Assembly: GCF_016597815.1 (NCBI RefSeq)
Contig: NZ_VCHA01000001.1
Coordinates: forward strand, 1,212,167-1,276,166
DNA from: Marinobacter sp. DY40_1A1
GTDB lineage: Bacteria; Pseudomonadota; Gammaproteobacteria; Pseudomonadales; Oleiphilaceae
DNA length: 64,000 nt
Direction of reading: 5' to 3'
Shown here piece by piece: positions 33,952 through 43,072 of this stretch. Under the pieces are notes generated by a model that made no database searches, was not told the DNA's origin, and saw only the letters and a program-made list of their open reading frames with translations. The position numbers and the translations under genes are program-made. How positions within the stretch are numbered: position 1 is the first letter of the stretch; every line of letters starts with the position of its first letter.

Positions 33952-35217
33952 TCAGAGCTCCACTCCAAAATCACCCGTTACCCGCAGGGCGCTGCGCACG
34001 CCATCCTCATGGAAACCGTTGAACCAGTATGCGCCGCAATAATGGGTGCGGTTTTTATTGCCAATGTCTGCATACCGCTCCTGGGCTTGAACGGCTTCAA
34101 GGGTAAACACAGGGTGAGCATAGTTGAACCGCTTGATGACCTTATCCGGTGCGATGTCACGACTGCGGTTCAGGGTGACGCAGAAAACCTCCGGGGCCTG
34201 ATGAAAATTCTGCAGAATGTTCATGTTGTAGGTGACCGAAACCGGCTCGGTGCTGTGCTTTGGAATGTGGTAATTCCACGCGGCCCAGGCTCTTTTGTTG
34301 CTTGGGAGCACGCTGCTGTCAGTGTGCAGAACCACATCATTCTTTTGATAAGGAATGGCACCCAGAATGTCACGTTCCTGGTCGCTGGGGTCGGTCAGCA
34401 TCTTGAGTGCCTGGTCGCTATGGCAGGCAAATATGACCTGATCGAACTCGTGGGCCTGCCCTTGTGCCGTTACCGTAACGCCGCTCTCATTTCTGCTTAC
34501 AGCTTGTACCGGTGTATTCAGGCGAATGCAGTCACCAAGTCGATCCATCATTGCTTTCACATATTGGGCAGAACCACCGGAAATAACCCGCCAGGTGGGA
34601 CGGTCGTCAACCGATAGCATGCCGTGGTTATTGAAGAACTGGAGGAAAAAGCGGATCGGGAACTGCTCCAACACAATTTCCGGCGCCGACCAGATAGCTG
34701 CACCCATGGGCACAATGTAGTAGTTCCGGAAGTATCGGGAGTAACCGTTGCGGTTCAGGTAGGCGCCCAGAGTTTCAGTGCTTTCGATATTTCCAGCCGC
34801 CATGTCGGCGCGGGTTTCTTTATTAAACCGGAGAATCTCCCGAACCATATTCAGGAATCGCAGATTGAACAGGTTTTTACGTTGGGCAAATAGCGTATTC
34901 AGGCTGGTACCATTGTACTGCAGGCCCGTGGTAGTACTGTCTACGCTGAAGCTCATATCACTGACTTCGGAAGGTACTCCCAAGCGCTCCATCAGGCGCA
35001 TGAAATTCGGGTAGGTCCAGTCATTGAACACAATAAAACCGGTATTAACCGGCCAGGTTCGCCCGTCTGCTTCCACATATTCAGTGTTGGTGTGGCCACC
35101 CGCGTAATCGCTGGCTTCAAAGATTTCTACATCGTGTTTTTCTGCCAGAAGCCAAGCAGCCGTGAGGCCAGATACACCGGCACCGATAACGGCAATTCGC
35201 TGACGTTCGTTGTTCAT
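33952..35217 (-). CDS. NAD(P)/FAD amine-oxidase-like flavoprotein
   Basis: 421-aa FAD enzyme. The dinucleotide-binding motif is VIGAGVSGLTAAWLLAEKHD (residues about 11-30) with EIFEASDYAGGHTNTEY following, and a second FAD contact appears as FACHSDQALKMLTDPSD (about 265). It belongs to the group paired with DUF1365 and CFA-type methyltransferases. In Rhodobacter such flavoproteins take part in furan fatty acid synthesis (Ufa proteins), from memory, where they desaturate the methylated chain. The same step is plausible here but untested. Overlaps the upstream SDR gene by four bases. Confidence 0.85.
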   Translation of the reverse strand: MNNERQRIAVIGAGVSGLTAAWLLAEKHDVEIFEASDYAGGHTNTEYVEADGRTWPVNTGFIVFNDWTYPNFMRLMERLGVPSEVSDMSFSVDSTTTGLQYNGTSLNTLFAQRKNLFNLRFLNMVREILRFNKETRADMAAGNIESTETLGAYLNRNGYSRYFRNYYIVPMGAAIWSAPEIVLEQFPIRFFLQFFNNHGMLSVDDRPTWRVISGGSAQYVKAMMDRLGDCIRLNTPVQAVSRNESGVTVTAQGQAHEFDQVIFACHSDQALKMLTDPSDQERDILGAIPYQKNDVVLHTDSSVLPSNKRAWAAWNYHIPKHSTEPVSVTYNMNILQNFHQAPEVFCVTLNRSRDIAPDKVIKRFNYAHPVFTLEAVQAQERYADIGNKNRTHYCGAYWFNGFHEDGVRSALRVTGDFGVEL

Positions 35218-36014
35218 TGATTGGTTTCCTGTTCGCTGGAGCTTTTGCGGGCCATGGAAGCGGCCATGCGGTCAATCAGTGACTGGGGCAGGGCTCCCAG
35301 ACATTTCAAAATCCATGTAAAGCGCTTGGGGAAAGCGATTTCGCTATGGCCCTTGGCAAGGCCGCTCACAATCCGTTCTGCGGCCTCTTCGGCAGTGACG
35401 AGAAAGGGCATAGGAAAATCGTTGCGGTCGGTCAGGGGCGTTTTTACAAACCCCGGAGATACCAGCACCACATCAATTCCTTCTGCGGCAAGATCCGCTC
35501 GCAGGCTCTGGGTGAAGTACGCCAAGGCAGCCTTGGATGCGCCATAGCCTTCTGCCCGGGTGAATGGAAACCACCAGGCAGAAGAACCTACAATAACCAG
35601 GGTGGCTGGCAAGTCTTTGGCGCGAGCACGGCGCAGTGCAGGCAAGGCAATGTCAATACAGCGCGCAGTGCCGATCACATTGGTTTCAACATTCCGGGTA
35701 ATAACATCGCTGTTGTAATCGGCGACATCGAGGTATTCACAAGTACCGGCATTGAGTATGGCCATATTAAGATCGCCAAAGGATTCCAGATTTGGCGCTA
35801 TGGCTTGCAAGTCCTCTTTGCTGGTTGTGTCTGCCACTGCCGGAACAATCCTTTCTGCTGCAAGACCTTGAAGCTGCTCCAGGGGTTCAACACGGCGTCC
35901 GGTAACGATTAATCTGTGCCCACCGCGTATGAGGGCCCGGGTTACAGACTCGCCAATCCCGGAACTGGCGCCGGTGATCCAGATATTGGATACGGTTTTA
36001 AGGCGATCGCTCAT
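35214..36014 (-). CDS. Short-chain dehydrogenase/reductase
   Basis: 266-aa SDR. Nucleotide-binding TGASSGIGESVTRALIRGG at about 15, NAG motif AILNAGT near 90, catalytic Ser in LVIVGSSAWWFPF and the YxxxK pair in YGASKAALAYFTQ (about 157-161). The substrate is not evident. SDRs of this type are regular members of the DUF1365/CFA cluster, so a hydroxy- or keto-acyl intermediate is a reasonable guess. Four-base overlaps bind it to both neighbours. Confidence 0.88.
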   Translation of the reverse strand: MSDRLKTVSNIWITGASSGIGESVTRALIRGGHRLIVTGRRVEPLEQLQGLAAERIVPAVADTTSKEDLQAIAPNLESFGDLNMAILNAGTCEYLDVADYNSDVITRNVETNVIGTARCIDIALPALRRARAKDLPATLVIVGSSAWWFPFTRAEGYGASKAALAYFTQSLRADLAAEGIDVVLVSPGFVKTPLTDRNDFPMPFLVTAEEAAERIVSGLAKGHSEIAFPKRFTWILKCLGALPQSLIDRMAASMARKSSSEQETNQ

Positions 36015-36466
36015 CCTGCGTAACCCTTCACCCAGCGAACAACCCTGCCAATCACCGGGAGGTTTTCATACAGCAACTGGCCCGCATCGAAATAATCCCG
36101 GTGATAACAGATTTTGCCGCACTTCACGGCCACATGGCTGATGCCAGCAACCTGTATTTCACGCCCGCCACGAATGCGCTTGTGGCGTAAAAGCATTACC
36201 CAGGGAATAGTGGCAGAGCTGTCCTGAACCACGGCATCTTCAAAAACAAATTGGCAGGAGATTACGTTGGAATAGGCCCCGGCGAAGTAATGGGTTAACG
36301 CATCAAGGCCTTCGACAGCGCCAAGCGGGTCCTGAAACTGTATGTCCTCACTGTACACAGCAGGCAACTTGTGCAGGTTACCTTTGTCCAGTTGGTTGAA
36401 CAAAACCCTGAACGCTTCCAGTGTCGCGGGCATGGCCGGGTTGGGACAGCCAACTTCGATTTTCAT
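36011..36466 (-). CDS. NTF2/SnoaL-like protein
   Basis: 151-aa small protein with the NTF2-like fold, judged from FRVLFNQLDKGNLHKLPAVY, EDIQFQDPLGAVEGLDALTH YF and the ending YHRDYFDAGQLLYENLPVIG. NTF2-like folds serve as binding or isomerase/cyclase scaffolds. It is second in the operon, overlapping desaturase and SDR genes by four bases each. The family is common in these ECF-type lipid clusters; exact function unknown. Confidence 0.82.
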   Translation of the reverse strand: MKIEVGCPNPAMPATLEAFRVLFNQLDKGNLHKLPAVYSEDIQFQDPLGAVEGLDALTHYFAGAYSNVISCQFVFEDAVVQDSSATIPWVMLLRHKRIRGGREIQVAGISHVAVKCGKICYHRDYFDAGQLLYENLPVIGRVVRWVKGYAG

Positions 36467-37419
36467 TTCTGCACCTTTCTGATTTGGTCACGCTGGCGGG
36501 TTTCTTCCCGAATATGTTTGGGTATCGGGTTCAAATCCCAAATGATGCCCAGTTTCGATAAAGCCCAAAGCCCATACCAGGTCACATCGATTTCGTACCA
36601 GCGGAATCCTTGGCGGACAGATTGAGGCCAGCGATGGTGGTTGTTGTGCCAGCCTTCACCGAGGGTAAGCAGCGCCAGCCAGAAGTTGTTGCGGCTGTCG
36701 TCCGATGTTTCAAAGCGGCGCTTACCCCACACATGGGAGAGGGAGTTGATGGAAACCGTTGCGTGGAACAGCGCCACTGTGGAAATGAAGAATCCCCAAA
36801 CCAGCAGCTGCAGACCATTAGTGCCAAGCTCCGGTGCCCAGGCAGCTAGCGCTTCACCTAGCCCGTAAATCGAAAGTGCAGACGCAGCTGGCACCAGCGC
36901 ATCAAAACGGTTGAGAAGTTTGAGTTCAGGGAATTTCAGCCAGTCGCGTATGCGCTTTTCATCGGTAATAAAGCCTGCATCACAGGTAAACCACCCCATA
37001 TGGGCCCACCAGAAACCGCCGTGATGAGGGGAGTGCAGGTCTTGTTCCCGGTCAGAATGCTGGTGGTGGTGCCGGTGATGCGCTGCCCACCAAAGGGGCC
37101 CCCGTTGAGCTGCACTGGCACCGAGCACCCCAAAAATGAATTGTGCTGCGCGACTGGTTTTAAAGGTCTTGTGTGCAAAGTACCGATGATAGAATCCCGT
37201 AATGGCGAACATTCTTAGCCAGAAAAACACAAGGGCAAAACCGGCTGCAAACCCGCTAACGCCGGTGTAGAAGGCCAGTAAACAGGCCAGGTGCAAAGCC
37301 AGAAATGGTATAACGCGCACAACGTTGAAGGCGCGGGAGTTAGCATCTATGTGATCCGATCCGGCGTCGGAATCGAACCATCTTTGAATATTGATGAAGA
37401 AATTTTGCACTCGGGTCAT
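36463..37419 (-). CDS. Acyl-CoA/lipid desaturase (membrane di-iron type)
   Basis: 318 aa from ATG 37419 (MTRVQNFFINIQRWFDSDAG, AGGG five bases upstream). A longer frame back to 37539 overlaps the divergent gene's start and lacks a better ribosome site. Three histidine boxes typical of delta-9-type desaturases are visible: HRYFAHKTFKTS (HX4H), HHRHHHQHSDREQD (HX2HH) and HNNHHRWPQSV (HX2HH), with four to five hydrophobic segments between. It would insert a cis double bond into acyl chains, feeding the methyltransferase downstream. First gene of the eight-gene leftward operon. Confidence 0.9.
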   Translation of the reverse strand: MTRVQNFFINIQRWFDSDAGSDHIDANSRAFNVVRVIPFLALHLACLLAFYTGVSGFAAGFALVFFWLRMFAITGFYHRYFAHKTFKTSRAAQFIFGVLGASAAQRGPLWWAAHHRHHHQHSDREQDLHSPHHGGFWWAHMGWFTCDAGFITDEKRIRDWLKFPELKLLNRFDALVPAASALSIYGLGEALAAWAPELGTNGLQLLVWGFFISTVALFHATVSINSLSHVWGKRRFETSDDSRNNFWLALLTLGEGWHNNHHRWPQSVRQGFRWYEIDVTWYGLWALSKLGIIWDLNPIPKHIREETRQRDQIRKVQK

Positions 37420-37496
37420 ACCCTGATTGCCCTTTTGCTCTGAATGGAACCTGTACAGCGAGGTGTTCGGAAATCCCGGGCCCTGTCGCTTGCTCG

Positions 37497-37527
37497 TTTG
37501 TACGCTCTGACCACTGTAATTGGATGC
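37497..37527 (-). promoter_or_regulatory. Possible ChrR-type ECF sigma promoter for the lipid operon
   Basis: Read leftward: GCATCCAA (37520-37527), 15 bases, then CGTACAAA (37497-37504). This resembles, with mismatches, the TGATCCAA / CGTATA pattern I recall for RpoE-ChrR promoters. It sits about 80 bases before the desaturase start. Confidence 0.25.
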
Positions 37528-37537
37528 ACCATAAACC

Positions 37538-38581
37538 ATGTTTAATCAGACGATTTCTGAAAATGATATACGCCGTATCGCGATAGTTGGTTCAGGCCTT
37601 GCCGGTTTAACTGCCGCCATCAAACTGAAAAAGAAGGGCCACGACGTAACAGTGTTTGAAAAAAGCCGAGGCCCCGGCGGCAGGCTCGCAGCCAAACGGG
37701 TTGCCGGTGGTTCCGCAGATGTTGGTGCCCAATACTTCACTGCCCGCAATCCCGACTTTTTGCCATTTCTGACAGAGTATGCCGGGAAGAATAGCTTTGG
37801 CACGTGGAAGGGTCATCTGGCGTTTCAGAACAAGCAAGGCCAGTGGCAGGGGTTTCCTGAGGAACCCCGCTATGTTGGTACGCCGAGAATGACTGCTATT
37901 TCCCGTGCGCTGGCGGCCCATGTAAATGTGGTGGCAGAAACCCGGATCGAACAACTTGTTCGCAACAGGGATGGTTGGTTACTCTCGGATACCGGTGGAG
38001 AGCAGGTGGGCCAATTCGATCAGGTGATTATCACCGCGCCGCCGGCCCAGGCCAGAGATTTGCTGGCGCAAAGTAATTTGCCTGAATTGGCTGCACAGCT
38101 TGATGATGCAGTAAGCCGGGTTTTACCCTGCTGGGCTGTGGCCGTCAGGTTTGAGGAAAACCCATGGCCGCGCCACCTTGGCATGCGGTGTGATCATCCC
38201 GCTCTTTACTGGGTGGCCAATAACTCCAGTAAACCTGGGCGTGAAAGTGCAAATTCCGAGGACAAAGGCGTGTGGTGGGTGTTGCATGCAAACGCTGACT
38301 GGACGGAACAGAATGTCGATGCAACGCCGGAGCAGGTAACAGCAGATTTAACCGCAGCCTTCCGGGAACTGACCGGATCGGATGCAAAAGCGACCGACTC
38401 AGTCGCTCACCGCTGGCTGTATGCTCGCTCAGAAGGTGGCGCCAACCCGGGCCACCTTTGGTTTGAAGAGCAGGGTATCGGCCTTGCGGGCGATTGGCTC
38501 TGCGGCGGCAGGGTTGAAGGCGCTTTCGACAGCGCCTCTGGTTTGGTATCTGCCTGCTCGGCAAAGCCAGTTAGCCGGTGA
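37538..38581 (+). CDS. FAD-dependent oxidoreductase (renalase-like)
   Basis: 347-aa flavoprotein. FAD motif RIAIVGSGLAGLTAAIKLKK at about 13-32, then VFEKSRGPGGRLAAKRVAGG and DVGAQYFTARNPDFLPF, typical of the renalase-like NAD(P)/FAD group; the C-terminal GIGLAGDWLCGGRVEGAFDS completes the FAD fold. The gene is divergent from the desaturase, with at most about 120 bases between starts, and may share its regulation. Its 3' end overlaps the HD gene by eleven bases on the other strand. Substrate unknown. Confidence 0.85.
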   Translation: MFNQTISENDIRRIAIVGSGLAGLTAAIKLKKKGHDVTVFEKSRGPGGRLAAKRVAGGSADVGAQYFTARNPDFLPFLTEYAGKNSFGTWKGHLAFQNKQGQWQGFPEEPRYVGTPRMTAISRALAAHVNVVAETRIEQLVRNRDGWLLSDTGGEQVGQFDQVIITAPPAQARDLLAQSNLPELAAQLDDAVSRVLPCWAVAVRFEENPWPRHLGMRCDHPALYWVANNSSKPGRESANSEDKGVWWVLHANADWTEQNVDATPEQVTADLTAAFRELTGSDAKATDSVAHRWLYARSEGGANPGHLWFEEQGIGLAGDWLCGGRVEGAFDSASGLVSACSAKPVSR

Positions 38582-40055
38582 TCCCTTTTGCGGCATCTAC
38601 GGTGGAATCCGGGCGGGTATAAAAGTGGGTGATGGTTCCGTCGCTGAACTTGCTGAAAAAAGCACTGACATCGGTAATCTTTTTCAGCGAGCGGGTACGG
38701 TTCACCGGGTCCCGCACCAGTACCTTTATGCCGTTGAAGTTATCCTGAATGTTGGAAAAACGAGCCCGCATTGAGCAAGTCACCACGTGGGCAGGATTCA
38801 ATTCCATAGCTTCGGCCAGCCAGGCGCTGTGGCTGGCAATGCCACTGGCTGACAGATCTTCCCGGGTATCCAGGTGGTTCAGCTTTACCCGGTTGACGAT
38901 GCAGAAGGAAAAACTGTCGGGGCGCTGGCGGGCAACCTTCCGGAAAGCTTCCCAAAAGAAGTTGTCAGTGAGTTCTGCAAAGTACCGCATGTTGCTAAGG
39001 CAGGTATCAACCCACTCAAAGCTCTCTGCATCCTCCAGAACTTCGTTGATGGCCTCACGTAACAGCCAGTCAAATCCCAGCGCTGTTTTGTGGGCGTATA
39101 CCTTGCGGTACATCTGGTAGCGGCTGTATACAAAGTCCTCCAGCGCCCCCAAACCTTTCTGGGTAATAGCCAGTCCAAGCCAGGGTTCTGATTCGTCCCA
39201 CCCAATACGCAGGTTGCTGAGCAGGTGATCGAGGTTAAACCCACCGATGGTTACCGACGAGTGGAACCCGTCGCGGAGCATGTAATCCGCGCGATCGGCA
39301 TCAATTTCCCCGGATACAATGGATGAGAGCAGGCCAAGCACCAGCTGCGGAATATTCTCGCTGATCAGGGACCCGGCTTCTGCATCTTCTCCTGCAATAA
39401 ACCCCCAGAAGGTTCTGGCATGGCGGCAGAAGGTCTCGCTGGGCGTTACCTCGGTGGTTTCCATAATGCCGATAACATCTTCGGCATGGAGCCCGGCGCC
39501 TTCCATATCCACCGCTGCGAGCACATCGTGCGCTACCCGCACGGAATAGTGCTCGTGTTCCAGTTCCTCTGGCTCGGTGCTGTGGTAGGCAGAGTAATCG
39601 ACGCCTTCCCACAAGTCGGCAAAGCGACCAGGCCGGCTCATCAGATCACGAATCCGCTGTGCCTTGGTGAACTGATGGGAAAAGCTTGAGTGCCCACTGT
39701 CATGAAGCAGGCAGCCCATTCGAATGGTCTTGGCCAGGTAATCAATGGCGTCGAGTTGGCTCAAGCTGAGGTCGGTCTGGTTGCTAAGCTGTCGCTCACG
39801 CAGGTAGGCGTCGATCATTGAGCGGAACATGCGCGTGCCAACGTGCATAACGCCAATGCTGTGCAGAAACCGGGAGTGTGTTGCGCCGGGGAATACCAGA
39901 CTGAGAATGTCGTTTTGGCAGATGTTGCGCAGGCGCTGGAAAAGAGGGTGGTCAATCACCTGCACCTCATGACGGTATAACGGAATTGCACCGTGAACCG
40001 GATCCATTATCAGCTTGTCATAAGCGCCTAACAGGTCATTTACTGCACTTCTCAT
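38571..40055 (-). CDS. HD-domain phosphohydrolase
   Basis: 494-aa protein of the HD superfamily, in the dGTPase/YwfO-like group. The metal site is formed by HSRFLHSIGVMHVGTRM (about 60) and the HD pair in MGCLLHDSGHSSFSHQFTKA (about 117); a further conserved Asp lies in GEIDADRADYMLRDGFHSSV. N-terminus NDLLGAYDKLIMDPVHGAIP is typical. Enzymes of this group hydrolyse nucleotides such as dNTPs, but the substrate cannot be read from sequence. Monocistronic as far as I can see. Confidence 0.88.
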   Translation of the reverse strand: MRSAVNDLLGAYDKLIMDPVHGAIPLYRHEVQVIDHPLFQRLRNICQNDILSLVFPGATHSRFLHSIGVMHVGTRMFRSMIDAYLRERQLSNQTDLSLSQLDAIDYLAKTIRMGCLLHDSGHSSFSHQFTKAQRIRDLMSRPGRFADLWEGVDYSAYHSTEPEELEHEHYSVRVAHDVLAAVDMEGAGLHAEDVIGIMETTEVTPSETFCRHARTFWGFIAGEDAEAGSLISENIPQLVLGLLSSIVSGEIDADRADYMLRDGFHSSVTIGGFNLDHLLSNLRIGWDESEPWLGLAITQKGLGALEDFVYSRYQMYRKVYAHKTALGFDWLLREAINEVLEDAESFEWVDTCLSNMRYFAELTDNFFWEAFRKVARQRPDSFSFCIVNRVKLNHLDTREDLSASGIASHSAWLAEAMELNPAHVVTCSMRARFSNIQDNFNGIKVLVRDPVNRTRSLKKITDVSAFFSKFSDGTITHFYTRPDSTVDAAKGITG

Positions 40056-40168
40056 TCGCAGGAATCTCCGGGTTTCGTGAAACTGGCCTTGTTATATCAC
40101 AGGGGCGTGCCAAAATAGGTTTTGAAAAGCCGATTTTCGTTTATCGCTGGTAGTTTAGGGCAGCAGCC

Positions 40169-41389
40169 ATGACCTCGCGCACCGGGCGCCTACTCATTCG
40201 AATACTGATCATTGATGCAGACGAGAAGACTCGTGCCGAACTTGCGCGCTACCTTGAAACCAGGGGCTTTTACGTGTCGGGATATCATGATCTGGCCACA
40301 GCAAGTGCGGTCATTGAAGATAGCATGCCCGATGTTATCTTTGCAGACCTCATGCCCCCTCAAATCGAGAGCCTGGCAGATCAGCTGGACGAAGCTGAAT
40401 CACCAACGCCCATCGTTGCATTCTCAGCCACTGAATCGAGTAAACAGGTCGTCGACGCGCTTCGTGCCGGCGCATCGGATTTTGTCCTCAAGCCGTTTGC
40501 TAAAGATAAAAAGTCCCTGAGCGATGTGATTCGCAAGTTGCTCGACCGTGTAAGGTTGAGTCGGCTTAATCAGTTGTATCGTCAGGAGCTGGAAGACGCC
40601 AACCGCGACCTGAGGGATGGCATTGCCGAATTGCGAGCCGATCAAAGGGCAGGGCGCAAGGTTCAAATGCGCATGTTGCCGGAGAAAGAGCAGTTTACCG
40701 GCGGCCTGTACGTCGACCATCTGATCAAACCCTCTCTTTATCTTAGTGGCGATTTTCTCGACTACTTCCCCCTCAGTGAAGACAAGACACTGGTCTATAT
40801 TGCCGATGTGTCCGGCCATGGTGCCAGCTCCGCATTCGTGACCGTGCTGCTGAAAAACCTGAGTAACCGTTTGCAGCGCAACCTTCGTCGTGGCTCTACT
40901 GACGACATTCTTTACCCTGACCGCTTTCTGCAGCGAATTAACTCTGAACTGCTCGATACCGGCCTGGGAAAACACGTTACGATGTTTGTTGGTATCATAT
41001 CCCTTAGCGAGCGTAAGTTAAGATATTCAGTGGGAGCCCATTTCCCGATGCCGGTGCTCTCATTTGAAGGCGGGGAAACGGCATTTCTGGAAGGTAGCGG
41101 CCTTCCAATAGGGCTCTTTGAAAACCCTGAGTGGGAAGTGTATGACGTTGCTCTGGACAAACCTTTCCACCTGATTCTGTTTTCAGATGGGATTCTTGAA
41201 GTCATCCAGCAAAAGAGTCTGGATGAAAAGGAGCAGAGACTACTTGAACTCGTATCTGGAGGTCGTCACACTGTCGCATCTCTAAACGAGGCTCTCAAGC
41301 TCGATGAGATCACGGAGTTGCCGGACGATATCGGTATAGTGACGGTTACTGATACGGTTAAAGTGTCAGACAACACATCGTTGAAATAG
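40169..41389 (+). CDS. Response regulator with PP2C (SpoIIE-type) phosphatase output
   Basis: 406 aa. Receiver domain about 10-130 with phospho-acceptor Asp60 (DVIFADLMPP) and Lys near 110 (FVLKPF). A coiled coil (about 130-165) leads to a PP2C/SpoIIE phosphatase domain with SGDFLDYFPLSEDKTLVYIA and ADVSGHGASSAFV, the metal-binding Asp residues. It resembles the N-terminal two-thirds of Pseudomonas HsbR, which controls the anti-anti-sigma factor HsbA, but lacks HsbR's C-terminal anti-sigma-kinase domain. It should dephosphorylate the STAS protein encoded next. Confidence 0.9.
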   Translation: MTSRTGRLLIRILIIDADEKTRAELARYLETRGFYVSGYHDLATASAVIEDSMPDVIFADLMPPQIESLADQLDEAESPTPIVAFSATESSKQVVDALRAGASDFVLKPFAKDKKSLSDVIRKLLDRVRLSRLNQLYRQELEDANRDLRDGIAELRADQRAGRKVQMRMLPEKEQFTGGLYVDHLIKPSLYLSGDFLDYFPLSEDKTLVYIADVSGHGASSAFVTVLLKNLSNRLQRNLRRGSTDDILYPDRFLQRINSELLDTGLGKHVTMFVGIISLSERKLRYSVGAHFPMPVLSFEGGETAFLEGSGLPIGLFENPEWEVYDVALDKPFHLILFSDGILEVIQQKSLDEKEQRLLELVSGGRHTVASLNEALKLDEITELPDDIGIVTVTDTVKVSDNTSLK

Positions 41390-41405
41390 TGGCAGTGTGA
41401 GAGAC

Positions 41406-41897
41406 ATGGCTGGTTACAAGATCCTGCAGGCTGAAAAACAGGGCATTTATGTCCTTAAGTTTATTGGAGAAATCCGGCTGAACCTTTGTTGCACGCTGGA
41501 TAACCTGGTTGATTCCATTACTCTGGATCCGCACTTCAAAACCGTGGTGATTGATCTCACGGAAACTGAAATTATTGACAGCACCACCCTCGGCCTCCTC
41601 GCCAAAATTGCGATGGCCGCCCAAAAGCAAAGCCAATTCTTACCTACGCTTATTACAACCAACCCGGATATTACCCGTATTATCACCTCCATGGGCTTTG
41701 ATAAGATCTTTATTATCGTCCGTGAGCCTGCCTCCCGCATCGAAGAACTCGAAGAAATACCTGTATTGAGAGCGAGCGAGCAGGACGTGCGTGACAGGGT
41801 ATTGGCCGCTCATAAAGTTCTTATGGGGCTGAACAGCCAAAATCGGGAAGAGTTCAAGAATCTTGTTCGCGCTCTGGAGTGCGAAGAACCCAGCTGA
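41406..41897 (+). CDS. hsbA: STAS-domain anti-anti-sigma factor, HsbA-like
   Basis: 163 aa from ATG 41406 (MAGYKILQAEKQGIYVLKFI); an in-frame GTG at 41397 is an alternative. The STAS phosphorylation region is IIDSTTLGLLAKIA with Ser59/Thr60, preceded by VVIDLTETE. The C-terminal extension beyond STAS (about 115-163) is usual for HsbA. In Pseudomonas HsbA partners anti-sigma FlgM and diguanylate cyclase HsbD, switching flagellar motility and biofilm. Phosphorylation by a kinase and release by the upstream phosphatase are expected; the kinase is not in this window. Confidence 0.85.
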   Translation: MAGYKILQAEKQGIYVLKFIGEIRLNLCCTLDNLVDSITLDPHFKTVVIDLTETEIIDSTTLGLLAKIAMAAQKQSQFLPTLITTNPDITRIITSMGFDKIFIIVREPASRIEELEEIPVLRASEQDVRDRVLAAHKVLMGLNSQNREEFKNLVRALECEEPS

Positions 41898-41963
41898 GCC
41901 GCTGTGTTTGCCTCATCAGGGCCCCAACGGATTCGAACCTGATTCAAAACAGACGGACTAACT

Positions 41964-43031
41964 ATGCCTGAACAAAACGAGCCTCTAAAACATGGGGTTG
42001 AAGAGCCGGTGCACGATGTAGCGGTTCTCGGAGGAGGCAGCTTTGGCTCTGCCCTGGCAAAAGTACTCGGTGAAAATGGTCACCGGGTGCACTTCTGGAT
42101 GCGTGATGAGGCCCAGGCTGAAGAAATCCGCACAACCGGCATCAACAGCCGTTACATGCCAGATGTTGTAATTGAAGGCGATATACTGCCGACCACGGAC
42201 TTGGGCAGCGCTGTAAACAAGGCGGAAATCGTATTTGTCGCCATCCCCAGCAAGGCATTCCGTGCCGTAATCAAAGAAAACAGCGGCAACTTTCCCCAAG
42301 GGCAGATTGTTGTAAGCCTGACCAAGGGCATAGAAGCCAATGGCTTCAAGCTCATGAGCGAAATTCTCCAGGAAGAGATCCCTCAGTGTCGTATTGGGGT
42401 TCTAAGCGGCCCGAACCTGGCGAACGAAATTGCAAACCGGGAGCTTACCGCCACGGTGATTGCAGCCAAAGATCCCCAGGTAAGAAGCAAGGTTCAGGAT
42501 CTTCTGGGGTGTGAGTACTTCCGTGTGTATGCCAACGTGGATATCTATGGCGTGGAACTAGCGGGCGCGCTCAAGAATATCTACGCCATTGTTTCTGGTT
42601 TGGCCTCCGCCTTGAATATGGGTGAAAACGCCAAGGCCATGCTGATTACCCGCGGGCTTGCGGAAATGAGCCGCTTTGCTGTCAGCCTTGGAGCAAACCC
42701 GATGACCTTTATGGGGCTTGCGGGCGTAGGTGATCTGATTGCTACCTGCACTTCTTCAAAAAGCAGAAATTTCCGGGTTGGCCATGCTGTAGGCCAGGGT
42801 AAGAAGCTGGATGATGCAGTGGCTGAGCTAGGTCAGGTAGCGGAAGGCATTTACACCCTGGAGCTGGTGAAAGAAAAGGCTGAAGAGCTAGGGATCTACA
42901 TGCCCTTGGTTCGCGGGCTTTTTGAGATTTTGTACGGAGACGCTCCCATCAGTGCCGTGATCAACAAACTGATGATGTCTGTGCAGAACTCCGACGTGGA
43001 GTTCATACTGCCGAGAACAGTCGCAGAATAA
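41964..43031 (+). CDS. gpsA: Glycerol-3-phosphate dehydrogenase [NAD(P)+]
   Basis: 355-aa cytosolic enzyme reducing dihydroxyacetone phosphate to sn-glycerol 3-phosphate, the backbone for phospholipid synthesis. NAD-binding VLGGGSFGSALAKVLGENGH at about 22, IGVLSGPNLANEIANRELTA (about 144), and catalytic Lys in GVELAGALKNIYAIVSGLAS (about 200). The N-terminus is extended about 18 residues before the nucleotide-binding strand. Followed after 41 bases by sixA. Confidence 0.96.
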   Translation: MPEQNEPLKHGVEEPVHDVAVLGGGSFGSALAKVLGENGHRVHFWMRDEAQAEEIRTTGINSRYMPDVVIEGDILPTTDLGSAVNKAEIVFVAIPSKAFRAVIKENSGNFPQGQIVVSLTKGIEANGFKLMSEILQEEIPQCRIGVLSGPNLANEIANRELTATVIAAKDPQVRSKVQDLLGCEYFRVYANVDIYGVELAGALKNIYAIVSGLASALNMGENAKAMLITRGLAEMSRFAVSLGANPMTFMGLAGVGDLIATCTSSKSRNFRVGHAVGQGKKLDDAVAELGQVAEGIYTLELVKEKAEELGIYMPLVRGLFEILYGDAPISAVINKLMMSVQNSDVEFILPRTVAE

Positions 43032-43072
43032 AAAGTAAAGGGTAATGCGGGAGCCACTATTGGAGGTTAACT

